Assembly: GCF_002954685.1 (NCBI RefSeq)
Contig: NZ_MSCN01000001.1
Coordinates: 3,464,400 to 3,528,399 of the forward strand
Source: Polaribacter porphyrae
GTDB lineage: Bacteria; Bacteroidota; Bacteroidia; Flavobacteriales; Flavobacteriaceae
Direction of reading: 5' to 3'
DNA: 64,000 nucleotides
The notes beneath the pieces are model-generated. The model searched no databases. It worked only from the letters and a program-made list of their open reading frames with translations, and was not told the DNA's origin. Made by a program: the position numbers and the translations under genes. Shown piece after piece: positions 34,631-44,386 of the stretch. Within the stretch, counting starts at the first letter, position 1; each line of letters starts with the position of its first letter.

Positions 34631-35854
34631 TTATAAATCGTATTGTTTTATCTTTCTGTATAATGTTCTTTCAGAAATGCCCAATTCTTTTGCTGCCAAT
34701 TTACGTTTATTATTATTTTTTTCAAGAGACTTTTTAATCATTTCAATTTCTTTGTCTTGTAAAGATAAAGATTCGTCTTCTTCAATTGTTTCAATAAAAT
34801 CATAATCTTTTTCTGAAGTAGTGTTTTGAGGAATATTTAGTACTTCAACATTTGTTTTCTGTGATTCTTGATTTCCATAAATCTTTTCTATCAATTGATG
34901 ATGCTCTTCTTGAACTTCTTTCAAGTTGTCATTCTTCATCAAATCTAAAGTAAGTTTCTTTAGATCGTTGATGTCATTACGCATATCAAATAAAATTTTA
35001 TACATTATATCACGCTCTGTAGAAAAATCATTCTCTTTTTTACCACCAACAATAGCTGGTAAATTTCCAGAATTGTTAGGTAAATATTGTTGTAATTTTT
35101 GACCTGTTATATTTCTATTTTCTTCAATTACAGAAATTTGTTCTGCTAAATTTTTTAGCTGACGAATATTACCTGGAAAACGATAATTCAATAATATATT
35201 AATAGCAGTTTCATCAAGCCTAATAGAAGGCATTCTATATTTTTGTGCAAAATCTGCTGCAAATTTTCGAAACAATAAATGAATATCTTGATTACGCTCT
35301 CTTAAAGCAGGTAAATGAATTTCTACTGTACTTAATCTGTAATATAAATCTTCTCTAAACTTTTCTTTTTCGATAGCAGATTGCATATTTACGTTTGTAG
35401 CAGCAACTATTCTTACATCAGTTTTTAATACTTTTGATGAACCCACTTTAATGAATTCACCATTTTCTAAAACACGTAATAATCTAACTTGAGTTGTTAA
35501 TGGTAGCTCACCAACTTCATCTAAAAAAATAGTACCACCATCTGCAACTTCAAAGTATCCTTTTCTGTCTTGAGTAGCTCCAGTAAATGCACCTTTTTCA
35601 TGTCCAAACAATTCACTATCAATAGTGCCTTCAGGTATTGCTCCACAGTTTACTGCAATGTATTTAGAATGTTTTCTGTGAGATAAAGAATGAATTATTT
35701 TAGGAATATTTTCTTTACCAACACCACTTTCACCAGTTACTAATACAGAAATATCAGTAGGTGCAACTCTAGTTGCTTTTTCTAAAGCTCTATTAAGTTG
35801 AACATCATTACCAATGATTCCAAAACGTTGTTTTATTGCTTGTAGGTTTTCCAT
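34631..35854 (-). CDS. Sigma-54-dependent Fis-family transcriptional activator
   Basis: AAA+ activator of sigma-54 RNA polymerase without an N-terminal receiver domain, so its input is not phosphorylation. Residues: Walker A GESGVGKE (41-48), sigma-54 contact loop GAFTGA (88-93), Walker B GTIFLDEVGE (107-116) and an arginine-finger region VRIVAATN. A low-complexity charged linker runs from about 255 to 360, and a Fis-type helix-turn-helix closes the protein (KRKLAAKELGISERTLYRKIKQY). At 407 residues it is a compact type. It is the head of the 63-aa-lptE-TPR-secG series and follows miaB. Its targets are unknown. Confidence 0.93.
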   Translation of the reverse strand: MENLQAIKQRFGIIGNDVQLNRALEKATRVAPTDISVLVTGESGVGKENIPKIIHSLSHRKHSKYIAVNCGAIPEGTIDSELFGHEKGAFTGATQDRKGYFEVADGGTIFLDEVGELPLTTQVRLLRVLENGEFIKVGSSKVLKTDVRIVAATNVNMQSAIEKEKFREDLYYRLSTVEIHLPALRERNQDIHLLFRKFAADFAQKYRMPSIRLDETAINILLNYRFPGNIRQLKNLAEQISVIEENRNITGQKLQQYLPNNSGNLPAIVGGKKENDFSTERDIMYKILFDMRNDINDLKKLTLDLMKNDNLKEVQEEHHQLIEKIYGNQESQKTNVEVLNIPQNTTSEKDYDFIETIEEDESLSLQDKEIEMIKKSLEKNNNKRKLAAKELGISERTLYRKIKQYDL

Positions 35855-35936
35855 TTTTTTATTTAGAATAGAGAAAAAAGAATAGAGAGAAAAGATTTGG
35901 TCTTTGTTCTTGTCTCTTGCTTCTCTTTTCTAAAAA

Positions 35937-37391
35937 TTAGTTATTATCAGAATATTCAACAGCAACTCCTTTTAATGTTCCAGAAGTACAGTCATTAATT
36001 TTGACATTTACAAAATCACCTAATTTATAATGTTCTTTAGGAAAAACTACTACTATATTTTGAGTATTTCTTCCTTTCCATTCATTAGGGTTTTTCTTTG
36101 AAGTTCCTTCAATTAAAACTTCTTCTATTTTTCCAAGATGCTGTTGTGTTCTATACAAACCATGTTTTCTTTGCAAATCGATTACTTCTTGCAATCTTCT
36201 TTTTTTTACTTCATTTGGTACATCATCTTCCATTTTTTTACCAGCTAAAGTTCCTGGTCTTTCAGAGTAAGCAAACATAAAACCATAATCGTATTTTACA
36301 TATTCCATCAATTCTAAAGTATCTTGATGGTCTTGTTCAGTTTCTCCACAAAAACCAACTATCATATCTTGAGAGAATGCCATTTCTGGAACAATTTCTA
36401 GAATATTATCAATAAGCGTTTTATATTCTTCTCTAGTGTGTTGTCTGTTCATAGCCTTTAAAATGCTGTTGCTTCCACTTTGAACTGGCAAATGCACATA
36501 TTTACAAATATTCTTGTGTTTTGCAATTTGATGAATTACATCTAAGCTCATATCTTGAGGATTAGAAGTAGAAAAACGAAATCGTGTTTTCGGAAATTGA
36601 GTCGCACACATATCTAATAATTGAGCAAAATCAACAGCTGTTGCTTGAGCCATTTCTGATGCTTTTTTGAAATCTTTTTTCAAACCTCCTCCATACCAAA
36701 GAAAGCTATCTACATTCTGACCCAGTAAAGTAATTTCTTTAAAATTTTTATCAACCATTTGCTGAATTTCCTCTAAAATACTTTTGGGGTCTCTGCTTCT
36801 TTCACGTCCTCTTGTAAAAGGGACTACACAGAAAGTACACATATTATCACAACCTCTTGTAATTGATACAAATGCAGAAACTCCATTTGAATTTAAACGA
36901 ACAGGAGCAATATCTCCATAAGTTTCTTCTTTAGATAAAATTACATTCACAGCATCTCTACCTTCACTAACTTCTTCTAATAAATTGGGTAAATCTTTGT
37001 AGGCATCTGGGCCAACAACCAAATCAACAATTTTTTCTTCTTCTAAAAATTTTTCTTTTAAACGCTCTGCCATACATCCTAAAACACCAACTTTCATGTT
37101 TTTGTTGACCTTTTTTACAGCATTATATTTTTTAAGTCTATTTCTAACTGTTGTTTCAGCTTTTTCACGAATAGAGCAAGTGTTTACCAAAACTAAATCG
37201 GCTTCTTCTAAAATTTGAGTAGTGTTGTATCCTTCTTTATCAAGGATTGATGCAACAATTTCACTATCATTCATGTTCATTTGGCAACCATAACTTTCTA
37301 TAAAAAGTTTTTTGGTGTTTTCTTTCTTATCTTGAGTTATAAGAGCCTTTCCTTGAATTTTTTCGTCAATGATTTTTTCTACCTGATTCAT
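35937..37391 (-). CDS. miaB: tRNA-2-methylthio-N6-dimethylallyladenosine synthase
   Basis: Radical-SAM methylthiotransferase that adds the methylthio group to i6A37 of tRNAs reading UNN codons. Domains in order: UPF0004 with FIESYGCQMNMNDSE near 29-43, radical SAM with RGCDNMCTFCVVPFTRG (C-x3-C-x2-C) and a C-terminal TRAM domain (about 410-480). The start at 37391 is favoured over 37406, because the predicted promoter would leave only about six nt of leader for the latter. The length of 484 is standard. The sigma-54 activator follows on the same strand after 82 nt of purine-rich AGAATAGAGA-like spacer. Confidence 0.95.
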   Translation of the reverse strand: MNQVEKIIDEKIQGKALITQDKKENTKKLFIESYGCQMNMNDSEIVASILDKEGYNTTQILEEADLVLVNTCSIREKAETTVRNRLKKYNAVKKVNKNMKVGVLGCMAERLKEKFLEEEKIVDLVVGPDAYKDLPNLLEEVSEGRDAVNVILSKEETYGDIAPVRLNSNGVSAFVSITRGCDNMCTFCVVPFTRGRERSRDPKSILEEIQQMVDKNFKEITLLGQNVDSFLWYGGGLKKDFKKASEMAQATAVDFAQLLDMCATQFPKTRFRFSTSNPQDMSLDVIHQIAKHKNICKYVHLPVQSGSNSILKAMNRQHTREEYKTLIDNILEIVPEMAFSQDMIVGFCGETEQDHQDTLELMEYVKYDYGFMFAYSERPGTLAGKKMEDDVPNEVKKRRLQEVIDLQRKHGLYRTQQHLGKIEEVLIEGTSKKNPNEWKGRNTQNIVVVFPKEHYKLGDFVNVKINDCTSGTLKGVAVEYSDNN

Positions 37392-37417
37392 CTTTATACT
37401 TATCATTTGGAGGACTA

Positions 37418-37450
37418 CAAAGATACAACCAAAAATTATTTTTTATGACA
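37418..37450 (-). promoter_or_regulatory. Predicted miaB promoter
   Basis: The minus strand carries a perfect -7 match TATCTTTG (37418-37425) preceded, after a 23-nt spacer, by TTG. Initiation near 37412 supports the ATG at 37391 as the start. Confidence 0.55.
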
Positions 37451-37478
37451 AATTGGCAGAAAAAGAATTATTAATTTT

Positions 37479-37495
37479 ATCATTTTAAAAATGAT
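37479..37495. promoter_or_regulatory. Perfect 17-bp inverted repeat upstream of the sulfatase gene
   Basis: ATCATTTT and AAAATGAT flank a single central A. It lies 52-68 bp before the sulfatase ATG, between the divergent miaB and sulfatase genes, so an operator is likely. It is followed by TTTTTAT, but no plus-strand gene precedes it, so a terminator is unlikely. Confidence 0.45.
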
Positions 37496-37547
37496 TTTTA
37501 TAAATTTAAAAAATATTTATTTTAACTCTTAATCAACCCGAATTAAT

Positions 37548-39029
37548 ATGAACAAATTTTTAATCACTTTAGTACTGTCTACTTTGTTCATCTCTTGTCA
37601 AAAAGATAAAAACTCCCGTAAAAAAAAGCCAAACATTTTACTAATTATGGTAGATGACCAAGGGTATGCAGATTTTACTCCATTTGGTAAAAGTAGTGCT
37701 AATGTTTCTACGCCAAATATTACCAGATTGGGCAAAGAAGGAACCGTTTTTTCACAAGCTTATGTTACAGCTCCAGTTTGTAGCCCTTCTAGAGCTGGTA
37801 TTCTTACTGGAAAAAATCAATTTAGGTGGGATAAACCCGCAAGTTGGGGACCAGGTTTACCTGATAATGTAAAAACAATTGCAGAATATTTAAAAGAAGC
37901 TGGTTATAATACTGCAAAAATTGGAAAAAATGATTTGGGTAGAAAATTTCATAGAAATGATGTAAGAGAGTATCCTCTAAACCATGGTTTTGATGAGTTT
38001 TTAGGATTTAGTGCTCATGCACACGATTACTGGTTAAATTCTCAAGAAATAAAAGATATAACTCCAGATCCTTATGGTACAAGTGCTCTTTTAGGTCCTT
38101 TAATGCATAATAAAGGAGAAAAAAGCTACAAAGAGGGGTATTTAACAGATATTTTTTCTAACGAAGCTATTTCTTATTTAAAAGATGTTGATAAAGAAAA
38201 ACCATTCTTTTTAATGTTGTCTTATAGCGCAGTTCATCATCTTATACACGAAGTGCCTAAAAAATATTTAGACAAATATGGTGTAAAGGAGATACCTAAT
38301 TATCACCCAGATAGTTTAGTTGGTTTTAGAAAAAGAAAAGCAGGTACGTATGCTGCTTATTATGATAAATACTCACGAGTTGGTGATTTAAAATCAGACC
38401 AATTAAGAAAGTATTATTTAGCAAATTTAAATTGTTTAGATGATAATATAGGTAGAGTTTTAGATGCGCTTTCAGAAGAAAATTTACAAGAAGATACCAT
38501 TATAGTATTTGTTTCAGACAATGGTGGATCTCCATTGACAGGCGCAAACAATGCCCCATTAACAGGAGGTAAATATTCCCTTTGGGAAGGAGGTATTAGA
38601 GTGCCACTTGCTTTAGTTTGGAAAGGCAAAGTAGAGCCCAATACAATTCAGAAAGAATATGTTTCTGCCACAGATATTTTTCCAACACTTGCAGCAGCAG
38701 CTAACATAAAGCTAACGGATGTAAATTTAGATGGCAAAAACTTACTTTCTAAACCCAATAATTCTAGAGCTTTAGTTTGGAAATGGCAAAAAAATTGGGC
38801 AATAAGAAAAGGAGATTGGAAGTTAACGAACGCTAAAGAAAATCATTGGAAAAGCGAACCTACAGCATATTATATTGCACCGATTGTAAATAATAAAGAA
38901 TTAAAGTTGTTCAATATAAGCAAAGATGCTGGAGAAAGAGTAAATTTAGCAGATAAACACCCAGAGATTGTAAAAGAATTAGAAGCAGAGTATACAAATT
39001 GGTATAAAAATAACTATGGGAAATATTAA
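37548..39029 (+). CDS. Sulfatase-family lipoprotein
   Basis: S1-type sulfatase, predicted to remove sulfate esters from a glycan at the cell surface or periplasm. The lipobox is LFISC (C17). The formylglycine motif is C78-S-P-S-R (78-82), so the Cys needs FGE-type oxidation. Metal ligands appear in MVDDQGYAD (D36, D37) and VFVSDNGG; further catalytic neighbours are AVHHLIHEVP and TGGKYSLWEGGIRVP. One key motif is odd: the usual GKWHxG reads GKNDLG (126-131), with Asp129 where His is expected. The length of 493 is normal. It starts a co-directional run through glpK and the SusCD locus. The substrate is not readable from sequence. Confidence 0.88.
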   Translation: MNKFLITLVLSTLFISCQKDKNSRKKKPNILLIMVDDQGYADFTPFGKSSANVSTPNITRLGKEGTVFSQAYVTAPVCSPSRAGILTGKNQFRWDKPASWGPGLPDNVKTIAEYLKEAGYNTAKIGKNDLGRKFHRNDVREYPLNHGFDEFLGFSAHAHDYWLNSQEIKDITPDPYGTSALLGPLMHNKGEKSYKEGYLTDIFSNEAISYLKDVDKEKPFFLMLSYSAVHHLIHEVPKKYLDKYGVKEIPNYHPDSLVGFRKRKAGTYAAYYDKYSRVGDLKSDQLRKYYLANLNCLDDNIGRVLDALSEENLQEDTIIVFVSDNGGSPLTGANNAPLTGGKYSLWEGGIRVPLALVWKGKVEPNTIQKEYVSATDIFPTLAAAANIKLTDVNLDGKNLLSKPNNSRALVWKWQKNWAIRKGDWKLTNAKENHWKSEPTAYYIAPIVNNKELKLFNISKDAGERVNLADKHPEIVKELEAEYTNWYKNNYGKY

Positions 39030-39092
39030 TTTTATTCTTGTTTCTAAAAAGTAAAAATAAAACTACTACTGTTTAGCTAAAATTTAAAAAAT

Positions 39093-40583
39093 ATGAGCAA
39101 ATATATATTAGCACTAGACCAAGGGACCACAAGTTCTAGAGCTATTGTTTTTGATAAAAAAGGCAACATAAAATCTGTTGCTCAAAAAGAGTTTACACAA
39201 ATTTTCCCAAAACCAGGCTGTGTAGAACACGATGCTATAGAAATATGGAGTACACAAGCAGGAGTTGCTGCAGAAGCTATTGCAAGCAAAGGTTTAGATA
39301 TGGAAGATATTGCTGCAATAGGCATTACCAATCAACGAGAAACTGTAGTTGTATGGGATAAAAATACTGGAAAACCTGTATATAATGCTATAGTTTGGCA
39401 AGATAAAAGAACTGCAGATTATTGCGATTCTTTAAAGACTGATGGAAAATCTGAAATGATTAAGAAAAAAACAGGATTAGTAATAGACGCTTATTTTTCT
39501 GGAACTAAAGTAAAATGGATATTAGATAATGTTGATGGTGCAAGGGAAAAAGCAGAAAATGGAGAATTATTGTTAGGAACTATCGATTCTTGGTTGGTTT
39601 GGAATTTCTCAAAAAAACAAAAACACATTACAGATGTTTCTAATGCATCTAGAACCTTGTTGTTTAATATAAACATAATGTCTTGGGATGATGATTTGCT
39701 AGACTTATTTACCATCCCCAAAAGTATGTTACCAGAAGTAAAACAATCTAGCGAAATTTATGGGCATACAAAGTCTACTTTTTTTGATTGTAATATACCT
39801 ATTTCTGGAATTGCAGGAGACCAACAAGCAGCACTTTTTGGGCAAATGTGTACCCAAAAAGGGATGGTAAAAAACACTTATGGTACAGGTTGTTTTATGT
39901 TAATGAATATTGGTGATAAACCAATTCAATCTAAAAACAACTTACTAACCACAGTTGCTTGGAAAATTAACAATAAAACTACTTATGCTTTTGAAGGTAG
40001 TGTCTTTATTGCAGGTGCAGCTGTACAATGGTTAAGAGATGGTATAAAAATTATTAGAAACTCATCAGAAGTAGAAGCGTTAGCAAATTCTGTAAAAGAT
40101 GCAGATGGTGTTTATTTTGTACCCTCTTTTGCTGGTTTAGGAGCACCTTACTGGAATCAAAAAGCTCAAGGTACTATTTTTGGAATAACAAGAGGTACAA
40201 CAGAAGCACATGTTGCCAGAGCAACTTTAGATGCAATTGCATACCAATCTATGGATATTTTAAAAGCTATGGAATCTGATGCGAATACTTCTATTAAAGA
40301 ATTAAGGGTAGATGGTGGAGCTACTGTTAATAATACTCTAATGCAATTTCAAGCAGATGTTTTAGATACAAAAACCATTAGACCTAAAGTTGTAGAAACC
40401 ACAGCAATGGGTGCCGCTTTTTTAGCAGGATTGGCTGTCGGTTTTTGGAAAGACGAAAAAGAAATTCAAAAAATTTGGCAGATTGATAAGAATTTTATGC
40501 CAACTACAAAAAGAGAAAACATCAATCAAAAAATTAAAGGATGGTATAAAGCAATTAACGCTTTAGAATATTGGACAAAATAA
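39093..40583 (+). CDS. glpK: Glycerol kinase
   Basis: FGGY-family kinase phosphorylating glycerol to sn-glycerol 3-phosphate with ATP. It has [17 protein letters not shown] at residues 4-20, [31 protein letters not shown] near 77-107, [16 protein letters not shown] near 232-247, [10 protein letters not shown] near 263-272 and the C-terminal [21 protein letters not shown]. The length of 496 is exact for GlpK. It is followed after 17 nt by glpF. It lies between a sulfatase and the SusCD locus rather than beside glpD, which is not in the window. Confidence 0.97.
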   Translation: MSKYILALDQGTTSSRAIVFDKKGNIKSVAQKEFTQIFPKPGCVEHDAIEIWSTQAGVAAEAIASKGLDMEDIAAIGITNQRETVVVWDKNTGKPVYNAIVWQDKRTADYCDSLKTDGKSEMIKKKTGLVIDAYFSGTKVKWILDNVDGAREKAENGELLLGTIDSWLVWNFSKKQKHITDVSNASRTLLFNINIMSWDDDLLDLFTIPKSMLPEVKQSSEIYGHTKSTFFDCNIPISGIAGDQQAALFGQMCTQKGMVKNTYGTGCFMLMNIGDKPIQSKNNLLTTVAWKINNKTTYAFEGSVFIAGAAVQWLRDGIKIIRNSSEVEALANSVKDADGVYFVPSFAGLGAPYWNQKAQGTIFGITRGTTEAHVARATLDAIAYQSMDILKAMESDANTSIKELRVDGGATVNNTLMQFQADVLDTKTIRPKVVETTAMGAAFLAGLAVGFWKDEKEIQKIWQIDKNFMPTTKRENINQKIKGWYKAINALEYWTK

Positions 40584-40600
40584 ATTAAAAAACAATAAGC

Positions 40601-41344
40601 ATGTCAGCATTTGTAGCAGAAATTATAGGTACTTTTTTATTGATATTACTTGGAGGTGGTGTTGTTGCTAATGTAGTTTTAGAAAAAACAAAATCTAACG
40701 ATTTAGGATGGATGGTAATTACAACTGCTTGGGGTTTTGCAGTGTTTGTAGGGGTTTCTGTAGCTGGACCTTATAGTGGAGCACATCTGAATCCTGCTGT
40801 TACCATAGGATTAGCAGTTGCAGAAAAATTTGAGTGGAATTTAGTATTGGGATACATCATTGCACAATTTATTGGAGCTATGTTAGGCTCTTTTTTAGTT
40901 TGGGTAATGTATAGAGATCATTTTAAAGTAACAGCAGATGGAGAGCTTAAAAAAGCAGTTTTTTGTACTGCACCAGCAATTAGAAATTATTCAAGTAACT
41001 TAATTAGTGAAATTATAGGTTGTTTTGTGTTGGTATTTGTAGTGTTATATTTTACTGATGCTAATTTAAATGATGTAGATAATAGGCAAATCCCAATTGG
41101 ATTAGGTTCTTTAGGTGCGCTTCCTGTAGCAATTCTGGTTTGGGGTATTGGCTTGTCTTTAGGTGGCACAACAGGTTATGCAATCAATCCTGCAAGAGAT
41201 CTTGGGCCAAGAATTGTACATGCAATCTTACCGATTAAAAATAAAGTTTCTAGTGATTGGAGTTACGCTTGGGTACCAATTATTGGACCTATAATTGGTG
41301 CAGTAGCAGCTGCTTTATTATCAATATTTCTAACAACATTATAG
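40601..41344 (+). CDS. glpF: MIP-family aquaglyceroporin (glycerol facilitator)
   Basis: Six-helix inner-membrane channel for glycerol. Both half-helix signatures are present: HLNPAVTIGL near 65-74 and YAINPARDLGPRI near 191-203; the Asp after the second NPA motif (NPARD) marks the glycerol-conducting class. The length of 247 fits. It follows glpK by 17 nt and precedes the propeller regulator by 29 nt, so the three are probably one transcript. Confidence 0.95.
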   Translation: MSAFVAEIIGTFLLILLGGGVVANVVLEKTKSNDLGWMVITTAWGFAVFVGVSVAGPYSGAHLNPAVTIGLAVAEKFEWNLVLGYIIAQFIGAMLGSFLVWVMYRDHFKVTADGELKKAVFCTAPAIRNYSSNLISEIIGCFVLVFVVLYFTDANLNDVDNRQIPIGLGSLGALPVAILVWGIGLSLGGTTGYAINPARDLGPRIVHAILPIKNKVSSDWSYAWVPIIGPIIGAVAAALLSIFLTTL

Positions 41345-41373
41345 TATACAAATTAGTTTTAAAGAAAACCTTC

Positions 41374-44163
41374 ATGAGGATATTTTACCTCTTTATTTTT
41401 CTATCAATTTCTAGTAATTTTTTTGGTCAAGAAATACCTCCTATTTTAAAATTTACGCCAGAAGATTATCATTCAGAAAACCAAAACTGGGCAATAACTC
41501 AAAATAAAGACAAGTTTATTTATGTTGCTAATAATGCTGGTCTTTTAGAATATAATGGTGCTGAATGGACTATCTATAACTCACCCAATAATACCATAAT
41601 CAGATCTTTATTAGCAGATAATAATCGTATTTATTCAGGTGCTTACATGGAGTTTGGCTTTTGGGAAAGAAATAATAAAGGGCATCTCTATTACACATCT
41701 ATCTCTAAAACATTAAAAGAAAATTTAATTGAAGACGAGAATATATGGAATATTAAAAAAATAGATAGTTGGCTGTTGTTTCAGTCTTTTGATAGAATCT
41801 ATTTTTATGATACAAGCACCAAAGAAATTAGTTTTATAACCGATAAAAAGAATATTTACAGGGTTTTTAATATCCAAAATAAAATCTACATATTTAAAAA
41901 TGATGGAGGTTTATCTACTTTAGAGAATGGTAAAGAAAAATTGCTGGCAAATTTCCCAAAAAAATACAAGGTAGAAATTGTATTAAATATTTTTAAAAGA
42001 AATGATGAGTTGATTCTTTTAACAAGAAAAAAAGGTTTTTTTACTTTAAAAAATGGCATAATTACTAAAAGAGAAATTCCATTCTCTAATCAAATAGAGC
42101 ATTTGCAGGTTTTTTGTGGTATTCAATTAAAAAATAAAGAAATTTTATTAGGCACAATTTCTAATGGCATTATTCATCTATCGCCAGAGGGAGAAAAAAT
42201 AAACAAAGTAGATCAATACAAAGGTTTAGCCAATAATACTGTCTTAAAACTTTTTGAAGATATTGATGGTAATGTTTGGGCAGCTTTAGATAATGGTATA
42301 AACTGCTTAAATATGCAATCTTTTATCAAAGAATATAATGATGATGGTGGCACATTTGGAACAACATATTGTTCTACAATTTATAAAAATAATATTTATT
42401 TTGGCACCAACCAAGGCCTATTTTATAAAAAAATTGATAAAAATGAACCTTTACAACTAGTAGAAGGTACTAAAGGACAAGTTTGGTCTTTGTTTAAAGT
42501 TGATGGAGATTTGTTATGTGGGCATACCTCTGGAACTTTACAAATAAACGGAGCATCTGCAACACGAATTACAAATTATAGTGGTACTTGGAATTTTAAA
42601 AAACTTGCCACAAACAACAACCTTATTCTGCAAGGACATTATTCTGGAATGAGTGTTCTAGAGAAAAAAAATAAAAAATGGCAACTTAAAAATAGAATAG
42701 AAGGCTTTGATAATTCTGTTCGTTTTTTTGAAATTTTTAAAGATAATGTTTGGGTAAATCATGAATATAAAGGCGTTTACAAACTAAAAATGGCTAAAGA
42801 ATTTAACAAGTTTACTAATGTTACACTTTTAAATCATATTGAAAAAGGGAAAGGATCTGCTTTAGTTAATTACAATAACAAGATTTTATATAGTTTTAAA
42901 AACGGAATATATCTACTACATAAACATACAGATTCTCTTACAAAAATAAACAACTTAAGTAATTTGTATTCTCTAGATCAATACGTTTCTGGTAAGTTAA
43001 TTGTTGATAACAAAAACAGACTTTGGTCTTTTAATAAAAACACGATTAGTTATGCAGAAAATGGCCCAATTCCAGATAAATTAAGTATAAAGTTTATACC
43101 AATTCAAAATTATTTTAGAAAAACTACAATTAGTTTCGAAAACATAACCAATCTAAATAACAATACTTATATTATTGGTAAAACAAATGGATATTTGTTA
43201 TTAGATTTAGATAAGAGAAAAAATACTACACATTCTATTTTTTTAAACAACGTAATTTTAAAACATAAAGATTCTACGTACATTTCTGTTAGCAATAATC
43301 AGGAATTTAACCACAATCAAAATTCTTTAGAATTTAATTTTAGTACACCAAATTACAACAAATATGAACCTGTAAATTATCAATATAAACTAGCTCCTTT
43401 ACATAAAGAATGGAAAAGTCTAGGGGAAAAATCTACATTATTATTAGAGAATTTAGATGCAAATACATACAAACTAGAAATAAGATCGTTGATAGGTAAG
43501 GAACTGTCTAAAAATATAGTAACATTTAATTTTAGCATAAAACCTCATCTTTTATTGAGTAATTTTTTTATTTTTTTGTATGCTGTTTTAGTTTTCTTTA
43601 TTGCATATGTTGTACATAAAATGTATAAGAAATACTACAGAAAACAGCATCAAAAAATATTAAATGAAAATATACAAAAATTAGAATTGCAAAAAATTCA
43701 TTCAGATCAACAAGTTATTAGGCTTAAAAACGAAAAATTAAGTCAAGAAATAGAAAGTAAAAATAGAGAATTGGCAATTTCTACAATGAGTATTATAAAA
43801 AGAAATGAGTTTTTAAGAAGTATAAAAAAGGAATTAAAAGTTAATACTCAAATTGAAAAAACAAATCCAGTTTTTAAACTGATTGATAAAAACCTAAACA
43901 GCTCTAAAGATTGGAAATTTTTCATGGATGCTTTTAATAACGCAGATAAAGATTTTTTAAAAAGAGCAAAAGAATTACACCCAGAATTAACACATAATAA
44001 TTTAAAATTTTGTGCCTATTTAAGGCTGAATTTAACATCAAAAGAAATAGCACCACTATTAAATATTTCTGTAAAAAGTGTAGAAATTAGAAGATACAGG
44101 CTACGCAAAAAACTCAAAATTTCTCACGGTACCAATTTAATAGATTATATTTTAAGCATATAG
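41374..44163 (+). CDS. Membrane-spanning propeller/Y_Y_Y LuxR-type regulator
   Basis: Probable transmembrane transcription factor sensing glycan in the periplasm. The start at 41374 (MRIFYLFIFLSISSNFFGQ) gives a signal peptide and avoids overlapping glpF. Periplasmic two-component-regulator propeller repeats fill about 20-630 (WAALDNGINCLN, TYCSTIYKNNIYFGTNQGLF). A Y_Y_Y immunoglobulin-like domain follows (VNYQYKLAPLHKEWKSLGEKSTLLLENLDANTYKLEIRS, read in parts), then a transmembrane helix near 730-755, a coiled coil near 765-830 and a LuxR-type helix-turn-helix at the C-terminus (NLTSKEIAPLLNISVKSVEIRRYRLRKKL). It has no histidine kinase or receiver. It is 29 nt after glpF and 291 nt before susC. 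Confidence 0.88.
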   Translation: MRIFYLFIFLSISSNFFGQEIPPILKFTPEDYHSENQNWAITQNKDKFIYVANNAGLLEYNGAEWTIYNSPNNTIIRSLLADNNRIYSGAYMEFGFWERNNKGHLYYTSISKTLKENLIEDENIWNIKKIDSWLLFQSFDRIYFYDTSTKEISFITDKKNIYRVFNIQNKIYIFKNDGGLSTLENGKEKLLANFPKKYKVEIVLNIFKRNDELILLTRKKGFFTLKNGIITKREIPFSNQIEHLQVFCGIQLKNKEILLGTISNGIIHLSPEGEKINKVDQYKGLANNTVLKLFEDIDGNVWAALDNGINCLNMQSFIKEYNDDGGTFGTTYCSTIYKNNIYFGTNQGLFYKKIDKNEPLQLVEGTKGQVWSLFKVDGDLLCGHTSGTLQINGASATRITNYSGTWNFKKLATNNNLILQGHYSGMSVLEKKNKKWQLKNRIEGFDNSVRFFEIFKDNVWVNHEYKGVYKLKMAKEFNKFTNVTLLNHIEKGKGSALVNYNNKILYSFKNGIYLLHKHTDSLTKINNLSNLYSLDQYVSGKLIVDNKNRLWSFNKNTISYAENGPIPDKLSIKFIPIQNYFRKTTISFENITNLNNNTYIIGKTNGYLLLDLDKRKNTTHSIFLNNVILKHKDSTYISVSNNQEFNHNQNSLEFNFSTPNYNKYEPVNYQYKLAPLHKEWKSLGEKSTLLLENLDANTYKLEIRSLIGKELSKNIVTFNFSIKPHLLLSNFFIFLYAVLVFFIAYVVHKMYKKYYRKQHQKILNENIQKLELQKIHSDQQVIRLKNEKLSQEIESKNRELAISTMSIIKRNEFLRSIKKELKVNTQIEKTNPVFKLIDKNLNSSKDWKFFMDAFNNADKDFLKRAKELHPELTHNNLKFCAYLRLNLTSKEIAPLLNISVKSVEIRRYRLRKKLKISHGTNLIDYILSI

Positions 44164-44185
44164 TTCTAAATTTTAGCCATTAACA

Positions 44186-44207
44186 ACCTCTACATTACCT
44201 CTACATT
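44186..44207. repeat. Tandem 11-bp direct repeat in the susC leader region
   Basis: ACCTCTACATT occurs twice with no gap (44186-44196, 44197-44207), 22 nt past the regulator stop. An inverted ATGTAGA sits near 44308, about 100 bp on. Repeated half-sites are a usual sign of a regulator binding site. The remainder of the 291-bp gap (44164-44454) is AT-rich with no gene. Confidence 0.5.
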
Positions 44208-44386
44208 TTTTTATCGTTCCATTTTTTTTGTACACAAAATACTTTTTCAGAAATACTCTTAAAATACCAATTATATTAATGTTTTTAGCGGTTTTACTTT
44301 CTCTAAAAAGAGATGTAGATTTTTTGTAAGGGTAGGTTTTAGTAACCAAACTACATATATACATATATTTACAATATTGTAATGTT

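Noticed and set aside
39030..39092. Weak hairpin before glpK
   Set aside because: Only a 7-bp AT-rich pair TTTTATT/AATAAAA is present, too weak to support a terminator.
41257..41373. Longer start for the propeller regulator
   Set aside because: It would overlap the end of glpF and place 39 odd residues before a clear signal peptide.
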